This document shows positions 44,207 to 54,822 of a stretch of DNA of 64,000 nt, in pieces. Both the position numbers and the translations under genes were made by a program. Numbering within the stretch: the stretch's first letter is position 1; every line of letters begins with the position of its first letter. The DNA comes from Halioglobus japonicus (GTDB taxonomy: Bacteria > Pseudomonadota > Gammaproteobacteria > Pseudomonadales > Halieaceae): assembly GCA_902705825.1 (NCBI GenBank), contig CACSIL010000023.1, forward strand, positions 241,344 through 305,343, given 5' to 3'. The notes under the pieces are model-generated. The model saw only the letters and a list, made by a program, of their open reading frames with translations. It was not told the DNA's origin and did not search any database.

Positions 44207-44231
44207 AAAAGGGGCGCATTGCGCCCCTTTT
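44207..44231 (-). terminator. Rho-independent terminator after the PEP-CTERM gene
   Basis: A perfect 11-bp inverted repeat, AAAAGGGGCGC (44207-44217) and GCGCCCCTTTT (44221-44231), has a three-base loop. It is GC-rich in the stem and flanked by A/T runs on both sides, so it could work in both directions. It lies 18 bp beyond the PEP-CTERM gene's stop and protects the fadD3 promoter from read-through. Confidence 0.85.
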
Positions 44232-44248
44232 ATCTGCGTCCTTAATGC

Positions 44249-44785
44249 TCAGCCTGCCGCCACCTTACCCCTGCGCCGGCGCATCGCCGCGATTCCCAGT
44301 AAACCGGGGAAAATCAGTGACAGCACAGCGGGCTCGGGAATGGCCGGTGCCTCGGCTTTAAACGCGTAATTTATCGCGTTTGCACCAGAGAGATTGTCAC
44401 GGACGTAGGCAGATGCCGAATTACCGGGCTCACCGGGCGTGAAGTTGTTGGTTGGGCCGTAGTACTGCCCGAGATACTTGTTGGAATAGTCTTCGCTAAA
44501 CACATTGCCACCGGTACCCAGGACATCGTACCAGGCCATATTATTGATATTAGCTACCGTGTTATCGACAGTGGAAATTGAGTAGTCCGATGCACTTCCG
44601 CCGAACAATAATGCTGCGGCCTCCTGTCCGCTATAAGCCGGCGGCCCATTGGGCGGCGCTGACGACCAGGTCGGCGCACCGGGGTCGAAGACATCCCAGG
44701 AGCCGACAAAAATGAGACCGGCATTAGCTGTGCTTACAAAAAGGGTTGTTGCAAGCAGTGTGAGTATTCCCAGATATTTCTTCAT
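44249..44785 (-). CDS. PEP-CTERM sorting domain protein
   Basis: This is a 178-residue secreted protein. It has a signal peptide (MKKYLGILTLLATTLFVSTANA) and a C-terminal PEP-CTERM tripartite signal: IPEP, hydrophobic span VLSLIFPGLLGIAAM, then RRRR. Such proteins are cleaved and anchored or released by an exosortase and usually relate to extracellular matrix or polysaccharide. No exosortase gene is in the window. The mature part is Ser/Asn/Gly/Pro-rich, without a known domain. A strong AGAGGGA site precedes the ATG; an upstream TTG would add only seven residues. Two PEP-CTERM-type genes in the window fit a bacterium with an exopolysaccharide system. Confidence 0.87.
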   Translation of the reverse strand: MKKYLGILTLLATTLFVSTANAGLIFVGSWDVFDPGAPTWSSAPPNGPPAYSGQEAAALLFGGSASDYSISTVDNTVANINNMAWYDVLGTGGNVFSEDYSNKYLGQYYGPTNNFTPGEPGNSASAYVRDNLSGANAINYAFKAEAPAIPEPAVLSLIFPGLLGIAAMRRRRGKVAAG

Positions 44786-45188
44786 AAGACTTCCCTCTTT
44801 CCCCAAACTAAGAATCGAACTGAAGTGAACAAATCGCCCTACCAGAAATAACTTCCGAGAATCGAAAATATCATAAGATATTCCGTATTTGTATGGTAAT
44901 TGTGACCAAAATCACCAAAACCAGGCTCTGATTTGGCATAACACTTATTCCAATAGACTCTCTGCGCCGCAACTTCGAGGTCGCTGCAAGCAACCGGGTA
45001 GACACGAACCCGCACAATCCTTTTTTAAACAGTTGCGTTGTTACGCCTATAACGCACAAGTACAATCGGCCTTTCCTCTGTACACTCAGGAATGGATACG
45101 CTCGTTAAAAAGGGCCTGCTTGGCGCTGTCAGGGTGATAGCCTATTGTCTGGGACCGCATTTTTTTATTCTCAACTCGGGTAATAATC
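44786..45188. other. Intergenic region before the MscK-like gene
   Basis: This 403-bp stretch lies between divergent genes. It holds an imperfect inverted repeat, GGTAATT (44895-44901) and AATCACC (44910-44916). No convincing small gene was found; short frames on either strand lack a good start and a recognisable composition. It probably contains the promoters of both neighbours. Confidence 0.4.
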
Positions 45189-48100
45189 GTGCTAATCGGT
45201 ACATCTTCCAACTTATTTGCCCGCGGCCTGGTAAGAGGCGTTTTTTCTACAGCGCTGGCTCTCCTGCTTGGCCTCGGTCCCTGGTCGACGCACGCCCCAC
45301 AAGCGTCAGTCGAGATCGATCTGGTGCGCGCCGAGGTGGCACAAGCAAGCCTCGATTCAGCCACACGGGAAACGGTGATTGAGACACTTGACGCAGCAGA
45401 AACAAGCGACTGGGAGGCGGCATCATTAAGCAAGCGTGTCGATGAACTGCGCGCTGAACACGCCAGCCTGCCTAAACGTATAGAGGACCTCCAAAAGGCT
45501 CTGCAACTCGATCGAGAGCAAGCCTTGCACAGCTGGTCCAGGCGCCTGCCAACCGATGCCGACGGCGAAACGATGGAACGCTTGTTGGAACAGCAGCAGC
45601 GCAGCGTCGCCGAGTTGCAAGCACAGATCGACGCGGTAGAAGTCGAACTAACCGTCTCGCTGACCAAACCACTGCAGGCTGCCAGCGACATCGCAACACT
45701 GCGTCGTCGCGTAGAAGATATGGCCACACCCCCTGTGGCAGAACCGGGCGGAGAACGAGACCTTCTGCTAAAAGCACAACAGCTTCGACATGCCAGCGAA
45801 CTGCGCCGCGCCAAAGCAGAACTTGATTTGCGCGTTCTTGAGCAAGACAGCGCAGCACTACGCCAGCGGCAACAGGAACTGTCACTACGTGAATTGCGGC
45901 AGCGCCTGAGCCTCGATCAGCGGCGTACAGAGATATTGCAAGAGCGCATCGCCGACCTCTGGCGCACAGAGCTCCAAGCGCGCATAGAGCAACTTGCCCA
46001 GACCGAAAGCGAGCTAAAGGACAGCGTACCGGTAGTTACCCTGGCAGCTGCTGAAAACACGGAGCTAGGCACCGAACTGGTCGATAACCATGAAGAACTG
46101 TCGCGCGATCGACGCGAACTCAGCAGCATAGAAGAAGAGCGTGATTACGTCACAGAGGCCTTGCGCGACAGCCGGGCCAGACTCGACTTGGGCGGCGCCA
46201 CCGAAAGCGTCGGCCGCTGGATGTGGACAGAACGTCGGCGCCTTGAACCTCGGGCACGCTTACGGCAGGAACTGGCATCCACCAGAATTGAACTGGCGGA
46301 TTTACGCCTGCGCCTGGTGACGCTCAACGATCAGCAACAACAGTTGGCCGACATGCCACGTGCACTGCTAACGCTGCGAGAAGCGAGCGATGCGGAAGTG
46401 GATGATGAGCTCAGCGATGCAGTCTCTGACGATCAGTTGCCGATGCTGCTGGATGAACGTGTCGAACTTCTGGGCTTGCTCGAACCTGTACTCACACGCC
46501 GTATCGCCGCACTGCAACAAAGTGAAACGGCTCTGCACGAGCGCCTGAAGGCAACGGAAGCGCTGCAATCCCTGCTGGATCGCCATTTGTTGTGGCTACC
46601 CAGTCATAGCGTTGTTGAATCACACTGGTTAACACGTGTACCGCAAGGGCTTCGCGATCTGGCTATGCCCTCCCGGTTTGCCACCACACTGAAACTTACA
46701 GTGCGCAGTATGGGTGAGCGCCCATGGCTGTGGGTTACCTGCCTCATGGTGATGCTGGTGCTAGTCGCGCTGCGTTTACAGGCGCCTTCACATATCCGCA
46801 AACAGGCCGCATTAGTCGACCGCCCCCGCATACCAAATTATCGGGCCACCGGAGTTGCCTTCCTATGGACAGTGCTCGGTGCTTTGCCGATCCCTGTGAC
46901 AATCGGGCTGCTAGGCCTACTGTTGCAGCAACTGGGGAACCCCGGTCGCTACAGTGACTCTCTGGGACGAGCTTGCGTGACATTAGTCGTCCCGCTTACG
47001 GCCGTTCAACTGCTGCGCTGGTCGCTGATGAAAGATGGCCTGGCAGAGGCACATTTCGGCTGGAATAAGAGACGGCGAAAAACGCTGGCACGCCTGGTAC
47101 CGATAACCGCTATTATTGTGCTCCCGCTGCATTACATCACCACACTCGCGTTCATCCGCCGTTCAGATATTGCTATCGATGTACAGGCGCGCCTGGCCGT
47201 GGTCACGAGCACTCTGGTACTGGCCTGGGCATTCTGGCACCTGTTGAAAGCTGGCCGGGTATGGGGAACCCGCTTGAACTCTTCTGCATTGCACTGGCTA
47301 TTGCGCACAGTGTTACCACTGCTGCTCCTGGCCAACGCCGCCCTGGCACTGTCGGGCTATATCTATTCCTCAGGCGTTTTACTCAAGTCGCTATTGGATA
47401 GCATTAATCTGATCATTGCCGTGACGCTGGGGCTAGGCATGTTAGAGCGCTGGTTTCTGGTAGGAAAACAGAGACTTGCACTTCGACAACTTGAAGCCAG
47501 TCAGGCGGCAGCGCGCGAGAAAGCCGCCAACACCACAGAGACCGTTGTCATACCTGATGACGACATCTCCGTACAGGAGGTAGATACACAGACCGCCAGC
47601 TTTTTACGAGGTTTGCGAATCAGCGTACTCACATTGGGGCTGTTGTGGGTCTGGATGGAAGTACTGCCAGCTATCTACCGCCTGGATGAGGTTGCGCTCT
47701 GGCATTTCAGTCACGTCGGCCCCAATGGTTCGCCCATAGAATCTCCCGTGACACTGGCCTCTGTACTGCTGGGTATTTTTGCTTTGGTGGTCACCGTACT
47801 CGGTTCACGCAATCTACCCGGGCTGGTAGAAATCAGCCTGTTGTCGCGTGCTGGTGTCGATGCAGCTTCGCGCTATATGATCACGAGCTTACTGCGCTAC
47901 GCCATTGTGATTGGCGGCACATTGATCGGCTTCAGTTTACTTGGTATGCGCTGGTCGCAGTTACAATGGATGGCTGCCGCGCTGACAGTGGGACTGGGAT
48001 TCGGACTGCAGGAAATCTTCGCCAACTTCGTCTCTGGCATCATTCTATTGTTCGAACGGCCTTTTCGCGTTGGCGATGTGATTACGGTGGGTGATATGAA

Positions 48101-48554
48101 CGGACGCGTCACCCGTATTCGCACCCGCGCCACCACCATCCTTGATTTTGACAACAAGGAAATTGTGATGCCCAACAAAACATTCATCACAGGCCACCTC
48201 ACCAACTGGGGTCTCAGCGACACCACGACCCGAGTAACGCTGAAAGTGGGTGTTGCCTACGGCACCAATCCAGAGGCCGCTCGCCAGTTATTACTACAGG
48301 CGGCCGCTGAAGATCCGCGCGTTTTGGATGACCCCGCACCCTGCTGCTGGTTTCTGCAGTTTGGAGCCAGCTCACTGGACTTTGAACTGAGGGTCTTTGT
48401 TGCATCACTCAGTGACCGCCTGGAATCCCAAAATGCACTCAATATGCGTATTAACGAGCTGTTCCATGAGCACGGCATCGAGATTGCTTTCCCGCAACTC
48501 GATCTTCACGTGCGTGACATGCCACCCTCTAATCCCGGCGCAAAACCCGCTTAG
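45189..48554 (+). CDS. mscK: Large mechanosensitive channel of the MscK/KefA type
   Basis: This is a 1121-residue inner-membrane channel of the MscS superfamily. The signal-like N-terminus (GLVRGVFSTALALLLGLGPW) leads into a long periplasmic coiled-coil region (residues about 40-500, rich in Gln, Arg, Glu and Leu). Several membrane helices follow (from about residue 513 on). The MscS pore region is ALTVGLGFGLQEIFANFVSGIILLFERPFRVGDVI, followed by TTRVTLKVGVAYGTNPE and the cytoplasmic C-domain, which ends ELFHEHGIEIAFPQLDLHVR. It releases osmolytes on hypo-osmotic shock; MscK proteins additionally respond to ions. The start codon is GTG. A larger homologue size near 1100 residues is normal. 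Confidence 0.93.
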   Translation: MLIGTSSNLFARGLVRGVFSTALALLLGLGPWSTHAPQASVEIDLVRAEVAQASLDSATRETVIETLDAAETSDWEAASLSKRVDELRAEHASLPKRIEDLQKALQLDREQALHSWSRRLPTDADGETMERLLEQQQRSVAELQAQIDAVEVELTVSLTKPLQAASDIATLRRRVEDMATPPVAEPGGERDLLLKAQQLRHASELRRAKAELDLRVLEQDSAALRQRQQELSLRELRQRLSLDQRRTEILQERIADLWRTELQARIEQLAQTESELKDSVPVVTLAAAENTELGTELVDNHEELSRDRRELSSIEEERDYVTEALRDSRARLDLGGATESVGRWMWTERRRLEPRARLRQELASTRIELADLRLRLVTLNDQQQQLADMPRALLTLREASDAEVDDELSDAVSDDQLPMLLDERVELLGLLEPVLTRRIAALQQSETALHERLKATEALQSLLDRHLLWLPSHSVVESHWLTRVPQGLRDLAMPSRFATTLKLTVRSMGERPWLWVTCLMVMLVLVALRLQAPSHIRKQAALVDRPRIPNYRATGVAFLWTVLGALPIPVTIGLLGLLLQQLGNPGRYSDSLGRACVTLVVPLTAVQLLRWSLMKDGLAEAHFGWNKRRRKTLARLVPITAIIVLPLHYITTLAFIRRSDIAIDVQARLAVVTSTLVLAWAFWHLLKAGRVWGTRLNSSALHWLLRTVLPLLLLANAALALSGYIYSSGVLLKSLLDSINLIIAVTLGLGMLERWFLVGKQRLALRQLEASQAAAREKAANTTETVVIPDDDISVQEVDTQTASFLRGLRISVLTLGLLWVWMEVLPAIYRLDEVALWHFSHVGPNGSPIESPVTLASVLLGIFALVVTVLGSRNLPGLVEISLLSRAGVDAASRYMITSLLRYAIVIGGTLIGFSLLGMRWSQLQWMAAALTVGLGFGLQEIFANFVSGIILLFERPFRVGDVITVGDMNGRVTRIRTRATTILDFDNKEIVMPNKTFITGHLTNWGLSDTTTRVTLKVGVAYGTNPEAARQLLLQAAAEDPRVLDDPAPCCWFLQFGASSLDFELRVFVASLSDRLESQNALNMRINELFHEHGIEIAFPQLDLHVRDMPPSNPGAKPA

Positions 48555-48604
48555 GCTGTGGCATCTGTGCCGGTAAAAATCACTCCATCGAGGCGCCTGT
48601 AGCC

Positions 48605-49711
48605 ATGTCTATCGACGCTCTTTTACCTATTACGATTTACGGTTCCAGCATCTCCTACTTTACTGGGAAGCTGGAAAATTACTTTCGAATCAAGGGCATT
48701 CCGTACCAGCTGAAGGGCCTGACCACACCGCATTGTATGAAGCGGGTAAAGCAAAATACCGGGTCCACACAAATGCCGGCTCTGTTGCTGGGCGATGGCC
48801 GCTGGATGACTGACAGCACGGCCATCATCCAATGGTTTGAACGCGAGTTTCCAACACCCGCAGTCACCCCTATTGAACCCATACAGCGGTTTTTCAGCCT
48901 GCTACTGGAGGACTACGCCGATGAATGGCTGTGGCGTCCCGCGATGCACTACCGCTGGTATTATCCCGAGGGCTCTCTCTACGCGAGCACTCATCTTGCC
49001 CATGAACTGGCTGCTGACCTGCCGTTGCCCGTTTTTCTCAAGCGCTGGGCAATCAGCCGCCGGCAGCGCAATGGTTACACAGTGGGAGATGGCATAAGAC
49101 GAGACCAGGTACCCCGTGTAGAAGCGATTTTTCATAGGACACTCGAGCAACTGGAGGCGATCTTCCGTCAGCGCCCGTTCCTGCTGGGAGCCGTGCCCAG
49201 TCTCGCAGACGTGGCATTCTCCGGGCCGTTCTATCGACACTTTTGCCTCGATCCGGTGCCGGCACAAATCGTACGCCAACAGGCTCCGGGCGTTTGGGAA
49301 TGGTCCGCCCGCCTGGCAAATTGCACGCGCCAGTCCGAGCTCGGAATATTGCTAGAAGGTATCCCTGCAGACTGGGGGCCCATACTCAATGAGGTCGGCC
49401 AGCATTACCTGCCATACCTGTGCGAAAATATCGATGCTGTAAAAAAGGGCCACCAGCGCTTCGATGCAGAAATTGGCGGTGTTCTATACCGGGGTGCACG
49501 CTGGTCAAAATACCGGGTATGGTGCCTGCAACGGCTGCGTGAAGAATATACTGCGCTGCCCGAACAAGATCAGCAACTGGCACGCAGTCTACTGGAGCAG
49601 CACAGCTGCTGGGAGCCAATGTGGCGCCACAAGCAATTACCCGTTGATGCAGATATCTGTGCCCGATTACCCTTCTTCAGCACTGCCAAGATGCTAGATG
49701 TCTACGACTGA
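48605..49711 (+). CDS. Glutathione S-transferase-fold protein
   Basis: This 368-residue protein begins with a thioredoxin-like GST N-domain: PITIYGSSISYFTGKLENYF, with the typical TGSTQMPALLL and STAIIQWFERE segments for binding glutathione. A helical C-domain follows (LEQLEAIFRQRPFLLGAVPSLADVAF). The C-terminal 150 residues (from about 220) are longer than in ordinary GSTs and contain Trp-rich stretches (ARWSKYRVWCLQRLR). A role in detoxification or in thiol-dependent metabolism is possible. The gene follows mscK by 50 bp on the same strand and could be co-expressed. The substrate is unknown. Confidence 0.82.
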   Translation: MSIDALLPITIYGSSISYFTGKLENYFRIKGIPYQLKGLTTPHCMKRVKQNTGSTQMPALLLGDGRWMTDSTAIIQWFEREFPTPAVTPIEPIQRFFSLLLEDYADEWLWRPAMHYRWYYPEGSLYASTHLAHELAADLPLPVFLKRWAISRRQRNGYTVGDGIRRDQVPRVEAIFHRTLEQLEAIFRQRPFLLGAVPSLADVAFSGPFYRHFCLDPVPAQIVRQQAPGVWEWSARLANCTRQSELGILLEGIPADWGPILNEVGQHYLPYLCENIDAVKKGHQRFDAEIGGVLYRGARWSKYRVWCLQRLREEYTALPEQDQQLARSLLEQHSCWEPMWRHKQLPVDADICARLPFFSTAKMLDVYD

Positions 49712-49832
49712 ATGGCATACTTGCCGGGTCCGCCCGCTGTGGCGATTACGCTCACCTATCATTAGCCTGGCGACACCTGTCGGTCTTCAGGCCAACGAGA
49801 TTATGACGCTTCCAGCGGACTGCGTTTTCGGC

Positions 49833-50636
49833 TCATTCCTGAAGCGTGTAGCCTGACGGAAGTTGCAGCGCTGCCGGATTGATCAATTGCTGGCTAATAG
49901 ACAGCAGCTCTACATCCGGGCCTGCGCCGGCCTCGCCGTCGCCGTACTGCTCCATTTTTACCGGGATTAACCCCAACCTCGCCACGGGCGCCATGGGGTT
50001 CTCCGGAATCGGTAACGCAATACCGCCAAGATCAGCCTTTTCCATTTCAGCGTACATATCGGAGATACTTGTGAGCATACTGTGCAAGGTTGCCCCACCC
50101 TCCAATTGATCGGGCGCAGTAGCGCAAATTTGCCCTGTCGCTATGCCATCAACAACCGTTTCAAACCACTGGCAATCCACACCCGCAAACGCACCCGATT
50201 TACCACTTGAGACAAACTTCGAGTCGCCCTTCGCTTCCTGGCGCTGAGGAAAAGACGCCATCAAACGCTGCCTGATCTGGCTTTGTTGCGACTCGGGAAG
50301 TTCCGCTATTCTTGATTCAATCGCACTCATGCCCTGCTGAACTCTTAGCGCAGCTTGGCGGACGGATTGGGAATCAGATATGCGGTAGGAGTGCGCAGCG
50401 TGATCCAACGTGTACAACTTACCGTCCGCGGCATCGAAGATGCTCAATTCTTGTCCGTTGACATCCACGGTGACCACCCGGTCATCACCTATCACCAGAC
50501 TCCATTGCTGCAATTGGCCATTTGCACGTTGACTAAACTGCATTTGCACGGCTTCCAATGAGTCAGCGCTATACGCAAAACTGCCCATCAGAACCTGCGA
50601 GGCAAGAACACACACTATATTCTTCAATGAGGACAT
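49833..50636 (-). CDS. Secreted protein of unknown function
   Basis: This 267-residue protein has a signal peptide (MSSLKNIVCVLASQVLMGSFAYSAD). The mature chain is soluble and shows a beta-rich segment (QLQQWSLVIGDDRVVTVDVNGQELSIFDAADGKLYTLD) and a helical middle with Gln and Arg. Two Cys (VDCQWF and GQICATA) may form a disulfide. I do not recognise a family, though the WSLVIGDDRV region resembles lipid- or metal-binding periplasmic proteins of the DUF4412 kind. It is preceded by a terminator of the upstream esterase gene and followed by a 280-bp convergent region to the GST gene. Confidence 0.65.
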   Translation of the reverse strand: MSSLKNIVCVLASQVLMGSFAYSADSLEAVQMQFSQRANGQLQQWSLVIGDDRVVTVDVNGQELSIFDAADGKLYTLDHAAHSYRISDSQSVRQAALRVQQGMSAIESRIAELPESQQSQIRQRLMASFPQRQEAKGDSKFVSSGKSGAFAGVDCQWFETVVDGIATGQICATAPDQLEGGATLHSMLTSISDMYAEMEKADLGGIALPIPENPMAPVARLGLIPVKMEQYGDGEAGAGPDVELLSISQQLINPAALQLPSGYTLQE

Positions 50637-50666
50637 GTAGCCTCCAGGGCATTGAGAGCGAAACGT

Positions 50667-50695
50667 AAAAAGGGAAGCATCAAGCCTCCCTTTTT
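50667..50695 (-). terminator. Terminator after the GDSL esterase gene
   Basis: AAAAAGGGA (50667-50675) pairs with TCCCTTTTT (50687-50695), with an additional GC pair inside the 11-base loop. The stem is flanked by a run of A and T. It lies 51 bp beyond the stop of the esterase gene and 31 bp before the next gene's start. Confidence 0.8.
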
Positions 50696-50746
50696 ATGGA
50701 TTTTCTCATCTACGCTGTAGCGCGCAGATGAGATGCAAGTACCCGT

Positions 50747-51730
50747 TTACCGCTGCCTTGTAGCACGGACTCTCGCTATCGCTGCCAGAGCGCCCAACAT
50801 CAAAAGAAGGGTGGAGGGCAGCGGAACAGTAAAGCCGCTACGCAGTGCATTGGCCGCATACTCGCCTAACAGCGCGTGTCCGGCAGTTGTGGGGTGTACG
50901 TAATCCCAGAACAACGTGGTATCGGCGGCAGAGCACGCACTTTCACCAAATAGGTTGGCGCTTCGGCATTCACTGGTCACATCGGTAATACCATAGGCTG
51001 CCGGGTTGTCCATCAATTGGGCAAGCAGGTCGAATACATCGAAATAGAAGATATCGGCTGTCAGGTATTCGTCATGCAGGCTGATAAGCCTGTTTTTCAA
51101 ACCGTCGTTCCATGCCACTGTGATGTCGTGGCCAGACTGGCTGTCAGACGCATTGCTGGCAAATTCCGGAATTGAACCGATGTCGGGCAGGTTTGGCACA
51201 AACAGCGTTGTGGCACCTGCTGCCAGCAAATCACCCAACATATCCTGCATTGCGTCCAGCGCATCGTTTACCTCGTCCCAAGGATCACTATTCCCCACCA
51301 GGCCTCGCACATCATTGCCACCTATCCAGCTGACGTAAAGGGCACCGGGGTCGGCTGCGCTACCACCAAGGTATTCAGAAACCTGCTTAACCGCGCTATC
51401 GGCGACAGCACCGGTCAGACCCGAGCCACCGTCAACCAGTGCTCCACCGTAAGCATAGTTAGTGCCGCCGTTTCGTGAGATCCCCAGATTATCTTGTGCG
51501 ACAAGATCATCGTTCAATGTCAGGTACTCGTGCCAGACCGGGCCGTTCGAAAATCTACCGTTGCTGCCATATCCAATAGAGTTGGCAAGTACACCCCCGA
51601 GAACACCCAGTGAGTCCTTGATATTGCCGGTGTCAGAAAGACTGTCTCCGAATATATAGGCATTGCTGTAAAGTGGCGCAGCCTGAGCTGTAGTCGTCAC
51701 TGCCAGCGCGCACGCTGCCGCCAATTTCAT
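50747..51730 (-). CDS. Secreted GDSL/SGNH esterase with PEP-CTERM-like tail
   Basis: This 327-residue hydrolase begins with a signal peptide (MKLAAACALAVTTTAQA). The SGNH blocks are visible: catalytic Ser in FGDSLSDTGN (about residue 28), the Gly/Asn in WIGGNDVRG (about 137), and the Asp/His pair in WDYVHPTTAGH (about 280). It should hydrolyse ester bonds of lipids or acetylated polysaccharides. The C-terminus ends VPLPSTLLLMLGALAAIARVRATRQR-like: a short V-P-L-P motif, a hydrophobic helix and an Arg cluster, the VPLPA-type variant of the PEP-CTERM signal. It would therefore be sorted by an exosortase. An upstream start would add ten residues. Confidence 0.9.
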   Translation of the reverse strand: MKLAAACALAVTTTAQAAPLYSNAYIFGDSLSDTGNIKDSLGVLGGVLANSIGYGSNGRFSNGPVWHEYLTLNDDLVAQDNLGISRNGGTNYAYGGALVDGGSGLTGAVADSAVKQVSEYLGGSAADPGALYVSWIGGNDVRGLVGNSDPWDEVNDALDAMQDMLGDLLAAGATTLFVPNLPDIGSIPEFASNASDSQSGHDITVAWNDGLKNRLISLHDEYLTADIFYFDVFDLLAQLMDNPAAYGITDVTSECRSANLFGESACSAADTTLFWDYVHPTTAGHALLGEYAANALRSGFTVPLPSTLLLMLGALAAIARVRATRQR

Positions 51731-52182
51731 AATGTTTTTTTGTAGACGTTGAACGGTCATTAATATTCCTCGTAATGTTGCGTATTACTTTTATGCGATT
51801 CTGCCTCGCCTCCAATTAGAGATCTGGCCAGCGGGCGGTTCATGCCGCGGTTATGTTAGGCAATAAATATGCCATACATATGAATCTCGATAAATAGCAA
51901 CGGTTTATAACTCAATACCGACTCGACTTCTTACCCGGCAAGAACGAAACCTGGCTTAGTTGTTAAAAAAGCTGACACTGCCGTCCTCGCGTGACTAGCA
52001 GCAGAAGGAGCAACTTGTCGGCTTGTGCGGTACCACGTTTAACAGATGGATATTCCGGCGAACTCTGATAGCATCCCAATGCGGTACAAGCGCTTGCTCC
52101 TTACTTCCAATGCCCCTGGTTTCACGCTTAGTTCACCGCTTTTCGAAACTTCCTCATGAAACATTCGGGCCGGCGGGATGCT
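51731..52182. other. Intergenic region before ppc
   Basis: This 452-bp gap separates the divergent GDSL esterase and ppc genes. I see no RNA gene and no convincing repeat. It is AT-rich near 51880-51900 and presumably holds both promoters. A TTGTTAAAAAAG stretch at about 51959-51970 is not a clear promoter element. Confidence 0.35.
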
Positions 52183-54810
52183 ATGAACGAACCTCAGTAC
52201 TCTTCTCTTCGACAAAATGTCAGCATGCTCGGCCGCATTCTGGGCGACACCATGAGTGACGCCGCGGGCCAGGAATTTCTCGACAAAATCGAGCAAATCC
52301 GCACACTGTCCAAATCCGCACGGGCCGGTGACAACGAGGACAAGGCGCGACTCAAAACGCTTCTGCTCAGCCTTAAGCGCGATGAATTGCTCCCCGTTGC
52401 AAGGGCTTTCAGCCAGTTTCTCAACCTCGCAAACATCGCCGATCAACACCACAATATTTCCCGCGAAATGGACACGGAGTATTCAGCGACCGAGGCACTG
52501 TCGGGGGTTTTTGAACTGCTGCAGGGCGACGGCCGCAGCGCCGAGGAAATCGAAGCGGCTATCAAAAACCTGCGGATAGAGCTGGTACTGACTGCCCACC
52601 CCACCGAAATCACCCGCCGCACACTGATCCATAAACACGGTGAGATCGACTCCTGTCTCGGCCAGATGGAGCTGGCTGGGCTCACCGAGCGCGAGGAACA
52701 GGTCATACACCAGCGCTTGCGCGAATTAATTGCCCAGATATGGCATACCCACGATTTCCGTGATGAACGGCCCACCCCGATAGACGAGGCGAAATGGGGC
52801 TTTGCGGTAGTGGAGAACTCACTGTGGGATGCCATACCGGAATTTCTGCGCCGACTGAACAACACCCTGATGGAGGTCACAGGTAACCCGTTGCCCGAAG
52901 ACGCGATGCCGGTGACATTTGCCTCCTGGTTGGGCGGGGATCGCGATGGCAACCCCAATGTAACAGCCACAGTGACCGAAGAAGTGTTACTACTGGGCCG
53001 CTGGCAGGCAGCGGCACTCTACCTCAAAGATCTGGAGGCGTTGGTTGAGGAGCTGTCCATGACCGCCTGTAACGATGCCCTGCGCGCCTTAAGTGACAAC
53101 AAGCGGGAGCCCTATCGCGGGGTTCTCAGGAAATTGCGAGACCGGCTTCGCCTTACCCTTCAAGCGTTGACGGCACAAATTAACGAACAAAAAGTACCCG
53201 ATGGCAATATCATTCTCAGTGAAGCAGAACTGTGGCAACCGGCCTACGCGTGCTATCAATCGCTGCTGGACTGCGGCATGCGCAATATTGCGAACGGCAA
53301 GTTGCTGGACCTGCTGCGGCGGATCAAATGCTTCGGTGTGAATCTGGTACGGCTGGATATTCGCCAGGATTCCGATCGCCATACCGAGGTGCTTTCCGAG
53401 TTAACGCAATACCTCGATCTCGGCGACTATCAGCAGTGGGACGAAAAACAGAAGCAGGTATTTTTACTGGAAGAATTAGCCAGTAAGAGACCGCTCATAC
53501 CGACAGACTGGCAACCCAGCGCACAGGTCAAAGAAGTGCTGGACACCTGCGCCGTGGTTGCAAAGCAACCGCCCGCAGCGCTGGGGTGCTACATTATTTC
53601 CATGGCGCGCCAAGCCTCAGATGTACTGGCGGTAGAATTGCTGCTGAAGGCGTCCGGGTTGCGCTCTCCACTTCCGGTCGTTCCCTTGTTCGAGACCCTC
53701 GATGACCTCAATCGCTCTGCTGTAGTGGTTGATCAACTATTGTCTATTCCGCAGTACCTCGACCACCTCCAGGGTCGAATGATGGTGATGATAGGTTATT
53801 CAGACTCATCCAAGGATGCCGGCATGCTGGCTGCGTCCTGGGCTCAGTACACAGCGCAAGAAGCACTGATCAAGCGGTGCAAACAATCCGCTATCAATCT
53901 CACCTTATTCCATGGCCGTGGCGGCACCATTGGCCGCGGCGGCGCCCCCGCACATGCGGCGTTATTGTCACAGCCACCGGGATCACTGGAGAACGGCCTG
54001 CGCGTCACTGAACAGGGTGAAATGATCAGAACCAAACTGGGCCTGAAGGCAATGGCCATAAAAACACTGGCGCTGTATACCAGCGCCATATTGCAGGCGA
54101 ATTTGAAAGAACCACCGACGCCGCGACAGGAATGGCGCGATGTGATGGACGACCTGTCCACGAGCTCTTGCGATCACTACCGGGCATATGTGCGCGATAA
54201 TGCGGATTTCGTCAGCTATTTCCGCGAGGCCACGCCGGAACAGGAGCTGGGCAAACTGCCTCTGGGTTCCCGGCCCGCCAGGCGAAAAGGCGGTGGCGGC
54301 ATCGCCTCCTTACGAGCCATACCGTGGATTTTTGCGTGGACCCAGAATCGCCTGATGCTGCCGGCCTGGCTGGGAGCAGGCCAGGCATTCAAGGAACTCA
54401 TAGCGGCGGGAAAAATCAATACACTGAAAGAAATGAGCAACGACTGGCCATTTTTCGCCACCCGTATTTCAATGCTGGAAATGGTGTTTGCCAAAGCCGA
54501 TAGCGGGCTATCGGCATACTACGATCAAAAGTTGGTATCGCAGGAGTACCTGAACATCGGCGAGCAGTTGCGCGGGCAATTGGCGTCGGATATTGAGGTT
54601 ATCCTCGAACTGCTGGGAGAAACCGAGTTACTGCAACACCAGTCCTGGCCTCGCGAATCGATTCAGTTGCGCAACATCTATACCGACCCACTGAACTTCC
54701 TGCAGGCTGAACTACTGGAACGCAATCGCAAACAGCAGAATGATGTGATCGATCAGGCTATTATGGTGACCATCGCCGGCATTGCCGCAGGCATGCGGAA
54801 CACCGGCTAA
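52183..54810 (+). CDS. ppc: Phosphoenolpyruvate carboxylase
   Basis: Ppc carboxylates phosphoenolpyruvate with bicarbonate to oxaloacetate, refilling the citric acid cycle. The 875 residues match the E. coli enzyme from the first residues ([21 protein letters not shown]), so I start at the ATG at 52183 rather than at the ORF's earlier ATG. Catalytic motifs are [12 protein letters not shown] (His near residue 140), [11 protein letters not shown] (about 550) and [12 protein letters not shown] (about 585), with a C-terminal RNTG ending. The gene stands alone with its own promoter and is convergent with an acyl-CoA synthetase gene 13 bp away. Confidence 0.97.
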   Translation: MNEPQYSSLRQNVSMLGRILGDTMSDAAGQEFLDKIEQIRTLSKSARAGDNEDKARLKTLLLSLKRDELLPVARAFSQFLNLANIADQHHNISREMDTEYSATEALSGVFELLQGDGRSAEEIEAAIKNLRIELVLTAHPTEITRRTLIHKHGEIDSCLGQMELAGLTEREEQVIHQRLRELIAQIWHTHDFRDERPTPIDEAKWGFAVVENSLWDAIPEFLRRLNNTLMEVTGNPLPEDAMPVTFASWLGGDRDGNPNVTATVTEEVLLLGRWQAAALYLKDLEALVEELSMTACNDALRALSDNKREPYRGVLRKLRDRLRLTLQALTAQINEQKVPDGNIILSEAELWQPAYACYQSLLDCGMRNIANGKLLDLLRRIKCFGVNLVRLDIRQDSDRHTEVLSELTQYLDLGDYQQWDEKQKQVFLLEELASKRPLIPTDWQPSAQVKEVLDTCAVVAKQPPAALGCYIISMARQASDVLAVELLLKASGLRSPLPVVPLFETLDDLNRSAVVVDQLLSIPQYLDHLQGRMMVMIGYSDSSKDAGMLAASWAQYTAQEALIKRCKQSAINLTLFHGRGGTIGRGGAPAHAALLSQPPGSLENGLRVTEQGEMIRTKLGLKAMAIKTLALYTSAILQANLKEPPTPRQEWRDVMDDLSTSSCDHYRAYVRDNADFVSYFREATPEQELGKLPLGSRPARRKGGGGIASLRAIPWIFAWTQNRLMLPAWLGAGQAFKELIAAGKINTLKEMSNDWPFFATRISMLEMVFAKADSGLSAYYDQKLVSQEYLNIGEQLRGQLASDIEVILELLGETELLQHQSWPRESIQLRNIYTDPLNFLQAELLERNRKQQNDVIDQAIMVTIAGIAAGMRNTG

Positions 54811-54822
54811 GCACCCGGTTCA

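Noticed and set aside
45086..45814. 242-residue minus-strand Ser/Arg-rich frame opposite the MscK-like gene
   Set aside because: Its Arg/Ser/Ala-rich, low-complexity composition is that of an antisense shadow of the coiled-coil coding region.
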